Positions 10,501 through 19,500 of a DNA stretch of 64,000 nt are shown piece after piece; the stretch's first letter is position 1; each line of letters begins with the position of its first letter. This DNA is from DAOVRD01 sp964521715 (GTDB taxonomy: Bacteria > Planctomycetota > Brocadiia > SM23-32): assembly GCA_964521715.1 (NCBI GenBank), contig CAZFSS010000005.1, forward strand, positions 124,001-188,000, read 5' to 3'. Below the pieces are notes generated by a model. The model was not told the origin of the DNA. It was given only the letters and a program-made list of their open reading frames with translations, and searched no databases. The position numbers and the translations under genes were made by a program.

Positions 10501-13500
10501 GTGGTGAACCAGAGGCCCGTCGTCGAGGCCCTCTACGTGGACGGCATTTACACGCCGCCTGCTGCAACGGACGATAGGGTGATATACGACCCGCTTGTGT
10601 CGTTGGGCGGCGGCGAGATCGGCATTCGCGGCGACGTCCTGTTCCACGACTATGATTCGGACGCGCCGGCCGGCGCGTTCAACAGCCGTTGGGACGGCGA
10701 AGAGGACGTCTGGCTCGACGCCAACGCCGACGACCTCTACAACGCCGGCGAGACGCAGATCTACTCCGGCACGACCTGGCACACGTCGGACGGCGAAACG
10801 GGCATCCAGGGCAACGTGCTCTTCGAGGACGTGGGCGGAACGCCCGGCGCGTGGGATGTGAACGAACCCGTATGGGCCGAGCAGGTCCAGGAGCACAGCC
10901 GGCCCTTCGTGCTGACGGCCGTGGACGTGCACGACGGGCTGAACAGCGGCGGCGTCGGCGTGCGCAAGGTCGAGTTCTACCGCGATTCGAACTACAACGG
11001 CGTCTTCGACCCGCTGACGGACCAGTGGCTGGGCGACGGCGTCAACGTCGGCAACGTCCGGGGCGGCACGTACAACGAGTGGCAGCTCTACGTCCAGCAG
11101 GCCGACTGGGTCGAGAGCCCGCACTGGAACACGTTCATCGACACGGTGAACTGGCCGCCGCGCACCCAGACCTTCTTCGCCGTGGCGCAGGACTCCGTGG
11201 ACCGGTGGAGCGACGCGGCCCGGGCGAGGAGCTTCGTCACCAACATCCCGCCCGTCATCGGCAGCCTCACGGACACGCCCGACCCCGTCGAGGAGAACGG
11301 CTGGCTCACGCTGACGGCGATCGGCGTCAACGATCCCTACGGCGCGATCGATTACGTGGCCTTCTACCGCGACAGCCAAACCGGCGGCACACCCGGCGCC
11401 ATCGACCCGGCCGACCTCCAGCTCGGCACGGACAACAACGTGGCGGACGGCTGGAGCCTTAGGCGTTTCGTCGACTGGCCTTCGCTGGGCCCCACGCCCG
11501 CTCCGTACACGTATATGGCGCAGGCTCGGGACAACTCCGGCGACCCGTTATCGTGCTGGTCCAATACGGTCACGACCACCGGCGAAGTCAACGCGCGGCC
11601 GGTCTTCGGCGGCACGTTTGCGGAACACACCAATTCCCCCTTCGACCTATCCCCCAACGTTCCTGTGGCCATTGCGACCGGAGACTTCAACGGCGACGAC
11701 GAGGCAGACATCGCGCTGGTCTACGCCGGCAATGTTCTCTCGGTGCATCTGGGCGACGGAACCGGCGAGTTCGTGCACGACGCCGACTATCCTACCGGGG
11801 CGAGTGCCAAGGACGTTTTGGTGGGCGACCTGGATGGCGACGGCAACCTGGACCTGATCGTCAGCAATTCCGGCAGCAACACACTATCCGTCTTCATGGG
11901 TGACGGCACGGGCGCTTTCGCGCCTCACGCGACGGCGCCCACCCCGGGGGCCGGGACGGATCCGACTGGACTGGCCGCGGGAGACTTCGATGGAGACGGC
12001 ATTGTGGACATCGCCGTCACCAACAACTCCGCAGGGGACGTGAGCATACTGCTGGGCGTCGGAGACGGGACGTTCGTTCCTGCAACGCAGGTGGCCGGCG
12101 GCGCGCTGTCGGGCCCAATCGCCATCGTGGCCGGACACTTCGACCCCGCCGTCGACTCGAATCTGGACCTGGCCGTGGCCGAGAGCGGAGCTAACCAGGT
12201 CAGGATTCTACTGGGCGATGGCACGGGAGCTTTCCCGACGTCGCAGATCGTGGGCGCAGGCACGACGCCCGTTTCGCTGGCGGCCGGCAGCTTGAACCCG
12301 ATGCAGGATTCCTATGCGGACCTTGCCGTGGCAAACCAGGGCAGCGACGACGTTTCCGTGCTGCTGGCTCAAGGTGATGGCACGTTCGCGGCAGCCAGTG
12401 CAAGCCCGATCTTCCTCGGAGGCGGGGCTGCTCCGGCAGACATCGCAATCGCCCAGTTCGACACCGACATTCGCAACGATATTGTCGTTGTCAACGGTGG
12501 CACCGGAAGCGCACCAGTCATCCTGAATAACGGCATGGGTCGCTTCGCGGCGCCGGTGACTTACTCCCTCGGGACCACCCCGGTAGCAGTGGCCGTGGAC
12601 GACCTGAACTCGGACGATGTCGTAGACATCGTCGTCGCCAATAGCGGTCCGGCGACGCAGGAGCTGAGCGTCCTGATGGGCGTGAAGCCGCTCCAGAAGA
12701 GCCCCGACGAGGTGGCGCCGGGCGAGATACTGACCCTGACGGCCAGCGGCCTGCGCGACCTGGACGGCGACGGCATCGTCCAGGTCCAGTTCTACCGCGA
12801 CGGCAACGGCGACGGCGTCCTGAAGGTCGGCGTCGACCCGCTGCTCGACCCGGACGGCGTCAGCTACATCGGCGTGCAGAACGGCGGGCAGGTGTGGCAG
12901 TGGCAGGGCGAGGTGACGTGGGCCGTGGGCCAGCACGTATACTTCGTGCGCGCCCTCGACTCCCGCGGCGCCTGGAGCCACCCCGTCAGCGAAAGCGGCC
13001 GCGTGCCCAATCCCGCGCCCGTCATCGCCGGCGGCCTGTTGGACGACCCCGATCCCGTAACTGAAGGCTACGTCCTGTCGCTGGTCGCGCAGAACGTGAG
13101 CGACGCCAACGGCGTGGTCATGCAGGTCGAGTTCTGGCGCGACGCCGACGGCGACGACGGCCTGGACGTCACGAAGGACGAGTTCCTCGGCGCCAACTCG
13201 ACGGCCGAGGGGGACGACTTCTCGCTGGACATCCTGGTGACGTGGGCGCCCGGCTCGCAGACCTACTTCGCCCGGGCCCAGGACGACCTGGGAGACTGGA
13301 GCGACGTGGTCTCCACCGACGGAGTGGTCAACGGCCGACCCGTCGTCGAGACGCTCACCGCCAGCCCGAATCCGGTGCCTTACGGCGACCTGCTGCGGCT
13401 GACGGCGACGGGCGTCTACGACACCGACGTCGCCGGCTCGATCGTGCAGGTCGCCTTCTACCGCGACACGAACGGCAACGAGCAGTACGACGACGGCGCC

Positions 13501-16500
13501 GACGACTACATCGGCAATGACGCCACGTCGGGCGACGGCTGGTTCATCGAGTTCCCGGCGGTGATGAACACGCGCATCTTCTTCGCGCGCGCCCAGGATA
13601 ACGACGGCGGTTGGAGCTACGCAGCCGCCTCGGCGCCGGTCAACCGGAGGCCCGTGGTCACCAGCCTGAGCGACTTCCCCGATCCGGTCACCCAGGGCCA
13701 GACGCTCCGGCTGGAGGCTTCGGACGTCTTCGACATAGACGGATACGTGGACGCCGTGGCCTTCTACCGCGACGCGAACGCCAACGGCACGCTGGAGTCC
13801 GGCACGGACATTCTGCTCGGTCTGGATACCACGGAAGGCGACGGCTGGTATCTGAACAAGAGCGTGACGTGGCCCGGCGGTCCGCATACCTACTTCGCGA
13901 TAGCGCGGGACAACCAGGGCGTCTGGACGCTCGACCAGGACGCGGCGGTCACCACGGGCTACGTCAACCGGCCGCCCACGATCCAGCAGCTCCAGGACTC
14001 GCCCGATCCGCTGCGCGCAGGCGTGCACAACCTGACCCTGACGGCCGTCAACGTTCAGGACCAGGACGGCATCGTGGTGAAGGTTGAGTTCTGGTACGAC
14101 AAGGACCAGGACGGCGTCTTGAACCCGGACACGGACCAGAAGCTCGGCGAGGACATCAGCTCGGCGGGCGGGTGGACCGTGACGGTCTCGACGGCCGGCT
14201 GGAGCGCCGGATACCGGACCTACCTGGCCCGCGCCCTGGACGACAAGGCCGCCTGGAGCGCCGTCGTCTCAGCGACCGGCCTCGTGGACGGGCCGCCCGT
14301 CATAGACAGCCTGTCCCTGACTCCCAACCCGGTCGCGCTCGGCGACGACCTGACCCTCATCGCCGTCAACGTCCACGACGTGGGCGACGGCCATCCGGAT
14401 CCCATCGCCGGCGTGCAGGCGGTCGAGTTCTACGACGATACGAACCTGAACGGGCCGGAGCCCCTGGTCGATCCCCTGCTGGGCACCGACACGGACGGCT
14501 CGGACGGCTGGTCCATCACGGTCGACACGACCGGCTGGACGCCGGGCAATCACACCTACTACGCGCGCGCCAGGGATGGCTGGCCGCTCTGGAGCAATTG
14601 GGTCTCCGCCACGGGCAAGGTCAACCAGCCGCCCACGGTCGGCGGCCTGGTCCTGACGCCCGACCCCGTCATCAAGGGCAACAACCTGACCCTGACGGCC
14701 ACGGGCGTGTCCGACGTGGACGGGACCGTGGTGCAGGCGACGTTCTACCGTGACAACAACGGCAACGGCACGCTCGAGGTGGGCATCGACATCGCCCTCG
14801 GCACGGACACGAGCGCAGCCGGCGGCTGGGCGATCACCGTCTCGACGGCCGGATGGCTGGCGGGCCAGCACACCTACTTCGCCGTGGCGACGGACGATGA
14901 CGGCGGCGTGAGCAGTCCTCCTGCCTCGGCGGTCGGAACCGTGCTGGCCGTCCCGCCCACGATAGGGGGCTTCGACGCGACCCCCGATCCGCTCACGCGC
15001 GGCGACACAATGACGTTCACCATAACGGGCGTGGTCGACCTCGACGGCGTGGTCCAGCAGGTCTCCTTCTACCGCGAGGACAACTACGTGCCCGGCTGGC
15101 AGGGCACGGGGCCGGCGGACGATTTCCTGGGCAACGGCACGCAGACTGCCCCGGGCGTCTGGCAGCTCCAGTACACGGACACGGCCGGCTGGGACCTTGG
15201 GCTGGAGACCTTCTACGCCCGCGCCAAGGACGACGACAACGCCTGGACCGACCCGCCTGCCGAGGCTACCGCCATGATCGTCAACGCCCTGCCGGAGGTC
15301 GACGAGCTGCTGCTCGATCCGAACCCCGTTGCAGCCGGCGACGACCTGACGATGACGGCGATCGGCGCGGGCGACGTGGACGGCTCGGTCGCGCAGGTCC
15401 AGTTCTGGGTGGACCTGGACGGCGATCTCATACCGGACGTCGGAGAGACGGTGCTCGACACCACACCCGCCAACGGCTGGCAGGTCGTCGTGGACACCAC
15501 GGGCTGGCAATCGGGCCTCTACACGTGCTACGCTACCCCGCGCGACAACGACGGGGACTGGGGCCCGCCGGCCATCGCCTTCCTGACCGTGAACGAGCGG
15601 CCCACCATAGCCGGCCTGACCGACACGCCGGACCCCGTCGTGGCAGGCGACAACCTGACCCTGACGGCCACCGGCGTGGCCGACGCCGACGGGATGGTTG
15701 TCCTTGCCGAGTTCTACCGCGATGCGAACGCCAACGGCACGCTCGAGCCCGCTTCGGACCTGCTGCTCGGGACGGACATCAGCGCCGCCGGCGGCTGGCA
15801 GTTGATCGTCAGCACCAACGCTTGGAACGCGGGCACCTACGAGTACTTCGCGCGAGCGCAGGACGACGACGCGCTCTGGAGCAACGTCGTGTCCGCAACG
15901 GGCGAAGTGGTGGAGCGGCCCACGATTGCGGGCCTCACCGATTCGCCCGATCCCGTCACGCGAGGCCAGGTGCTGACCCTGACGGCCAACGGCGTAGCCG
16001 ACGCCGACGGGATGGTCGTCCTTGCCGAATTCTACCGCGACCAGAACGGCAACGGCACGCTCGAGCCCGCTTCGGACCTGCTGCTCGGCACCGACATGGT
16101 GGCGGGCGACGGCTGGCAGATACCGGTCGACACGACGGCGTGGCTGCCGGGCTACTACACCTACTTCGCTCGCGCGCAGGACGACGACGCGCTCTGGAGC
16201 AACGTCGTCTCCACGACCGGGCAGGTGAACGAGCGGCCCGTCATCGTGAGCCTGACCGACAGCCCGGATCCCGTCACGGCCGGCGTGCAAAACCTGGTGC
16301 AGACCGCCAACGGCGTCAGCGACGTCGACGGCTCGGTCGTGCGGGTCGAGTTCTGGCGCGATCAGAACGGCAACGGCACGCTCGAGCCCGCTTCGGACCT
16401 GCTGCTCGGCTTCGACACGCAGTCGGCCGGCGGCTGGCAGAGCACCATCGACACGACGGGCTGGGCATCCGGGACCTATACCTACCTGGCGAGGGCCCAG

Positions 16501-19500
16501 GATGACGACGGCGCGTGGAGCCTGGTCGTCTCGACAACGGGTTCAGTGAACGGCGCTCCCACGATAGCCAGCCTCATAGACGCCCCCGACCCGGTCACCC
16601 GGGGCCTGGCGCTCACCCTGACGGCCACCGGCGCCGATGACGGCGACGGAACGGTCATGGCCGTCTGGTTCTACCGCGACAGCGACGGCGTGCCGGGACT
16701 GAATCCGGGCGCGGACGAGCTGCTCGGCCCTGGCGTGGACCTCGGCGGCGGCACGTGGGAACTGGCCGGCATCAACACCTCGGCCTGGCCGCTGGGCATG
16801 CAGACCTATTATGCCCGAGCCCAGGACGACGAGGGCGGCTGGAGCCAGCCCGTCTCCACGACCGGCGACGTGAACGAACGGCCGACCATCGGCGCGCTGC
16901 ACGACGTCCCTGACCCCGTCACCCGCGGCGAGGTGCTGACCCTGACGGCCACCGGCGTCCAGGACGTCGACGGGACCGTCGCGGGCGTCCAGTTCTGGCG
17001 CGATGAGAACGCCAACGGCACGCTCGAAACGGGCCAGGATCTGCTGCTCGGCAACGGCGTGCAGACCGGAAGCGATTGGGAGCTGCTCGTGGACACCACC
17101 GCCTGGACATGGGGCGTCCACACCTACTTCGCCCGCGCGCAGGACGAGGACGGCGCCTGGAGCCTGGCAGCCTCAACCTCCGGCGACGTCAACGAGCGGC
17201 CCACGATAGGCACCTTCACGAACCTGCCCAATCCGGTCGCCCGCGGCGACCAACTCGTCCTGACGGCGCAAGGCGTCAACGACGTGGACGGCGTGGTCGG
17301 CGGCGTGCAGTTCTGGCGCGACGAGAACGGCAACGGCACGCTGGAACCGGTTCCCGGACAGGACGTGCTGCTGGGGACCGACACGGCCGGCGCGGACGGC
17401 TGGCAGATAACGCTCGACACGACCACCTGGGCCCTGGGCACCTACACCTACTTCGCCCGGGCGCAGGATAACGACGGCGCCTGGAGTCTGGTCGCTTCCT
17501 CGCCGGGCAAAGTGAACGAGCGGCCCACCATCGGCAGCCTGAGCGACTCCCCCGACCCCGTCACGGCGGGCGAGGTGCTCACGCTGACCGCCGGCGCCGT
17601 CAACGACGTGGACGGCACCGTCGGCATGGTCCAGTTCTGGCGCGACCAGAACGGCAACCACACGCTGGAGACGAACTGGGACCTGTTGCTCGGCAGCGAT
17701 TCCAACGGGGCCGATGGCTGGTCGTTGGCCGCCAGCACCTCCGGCTGGTCCCTGGGCACGTATACCTACATGGCCAGGGCGCAGGACAACGACGGCGCCT
17801 GGAGCGGCATCGCCTCCACCACGGGCAGGATCAACGAACGGCCCACGATCGCCAGCCTGATAGACTCCCCCGACCCCGTCACGCGCGGCGAGGCGCTCAC
17901 GCTGACCGCCAGCGGCGTCAGCGACGTGGACGGCATCGTCGGGATGGTCGAGTTCTACCGCGATCAGAACGCCAACGGCACGATCGAGACCGGCGTTGAC
18001 CTGTTGCTCGGCTCGGACGCCAACGGCGCCGACGGCTGGCAGGGAACGGCCGACACGACAAGCTGGGCCTCAGGGACGTATACCTACCTGGCCCGCGCGC
18101 GGGACAACGACCTGCTCTGGAGCTACGCGACGGCCGCCACCGGCCAGGTGAACGAGCGGCCCACCATAGCCGCCCTGACCGACAGCCCCGACCCGGTCCT
18201 GCCGGGCGAGCTGTTGACGCTCAGCGCAACCGGCGTCAACGACACGGACGGCTCCGTCGTCCTGGTCGAGTTCTGGCGCGACGAGAACGCCAACGGCACG
18301 ATCGAGCCCGCGTCGGACCTGCTGCTCGGCACGGACGCCAGCGCAGCCGGCGGCTGGCAGGTCGTCGTGGACACCAACGCGTGGCAGTCAGGCAACTACA
18401 CCTACATGGCCCGGGCGCAGGACGACGACGGCGCCTGGAGCGTAGCGGCGACGGCCAACGGCCGCGTCGACTTCATCCTCATCGACTCCGAGCTCGTCGA
18501 CGGAGCCCTGATAAGCATCTTCGACGTGGATGCCTCCAACGGCATCAGCGATCCTAACATCGCGTGGTCGCCCGCGCAGTACGTCCCCGGCGTGACGGAC
18601 GTCCTCGTGATCCCCGGGGTCGGCGGCGCAATCCAGGCCATCATCCTCTTCGGGGACGGCTCGGACACGGAGGACCTGGCCCTCGTCCTGGACGGCAACA
18701 CGATGCTGGGCAGCCTGATCGACCTGCGGACGTCGGCGACGCCGTTCGGGTTCCTGCTGAGCGAGGGGCCGGTGAATTTCGTCTCGCTCCAGGGAACCGT
18801 TCAGGGCGGCGACCTCAACGGCTTCGTCACGCCCGGCGGTTGGGCCCTGCCGGCCGACGTTGACGGCGACGGCCAGACTGACGATCCGACCGCCGTCTAC
18901 AGCGCCGGCAACGTGGGCGCCCTGATCTTCCGCGGCGACGTGAACGGCGACATCGTGGTCGACGGCAACCTGCCCTTCCTGGGCGTGTTCGGCGGCGACC
19001 TGAACGGCGACGTCGTGCTGCTTGGCAGCGACGTTGGCACGATACTGGCCCTGGCGCAGAACGTGGGTGCCGGCTGGTTCGGCGGCGACATCACGGGCGA
19101 CGTCGTGGCGGACGGCAACATCAACGCCGTCCTGGCCATTGGCGGCAGCATCTCGGGCAGCATCGAGGCCGCCACGGGCAGCATCGGCACCGTGCTCGCC
19201 CTCGGCCTGAGCACGTACGGCGGCTGGACCAACAGCTCCATCACCAGCCCCCTCATCCACGCCGGCAACGACTTTGGCGACCGCATAGGCGCCGTGCTCG
19301 CCGTGCACGGAGGCATAGCTTCCACCATAACGTCCTCCGGCACCATCGGGACGGTGATGGCCAGCGGCGGTGACCTGGACCTCATGGGCGCCCGGCACAT
19401 CTCGGCCGGCTCGACGATCAACGCCGTCCAGTCCTCCGCTGGCAACATCCTGGGCGGCGGCGGCACGGACGTCTCCGTCGAGGACGGCAACCTCTGGACC

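Noticed and set aside
9148..11379. 743-residue minus-strand frame, and similar long minus frames across 5371-20298
   Set aside because: High-GC shadows of the repeat-rich giant gene; Val/Arg/Ala-rich products with no domain.
12684..18470. regularly spaced repeats resembling a CRISPR array
   Set aside because: The ~320-bp units are in-frame protein repeats without short constant repeats and unique spacers; no cas genes are present.
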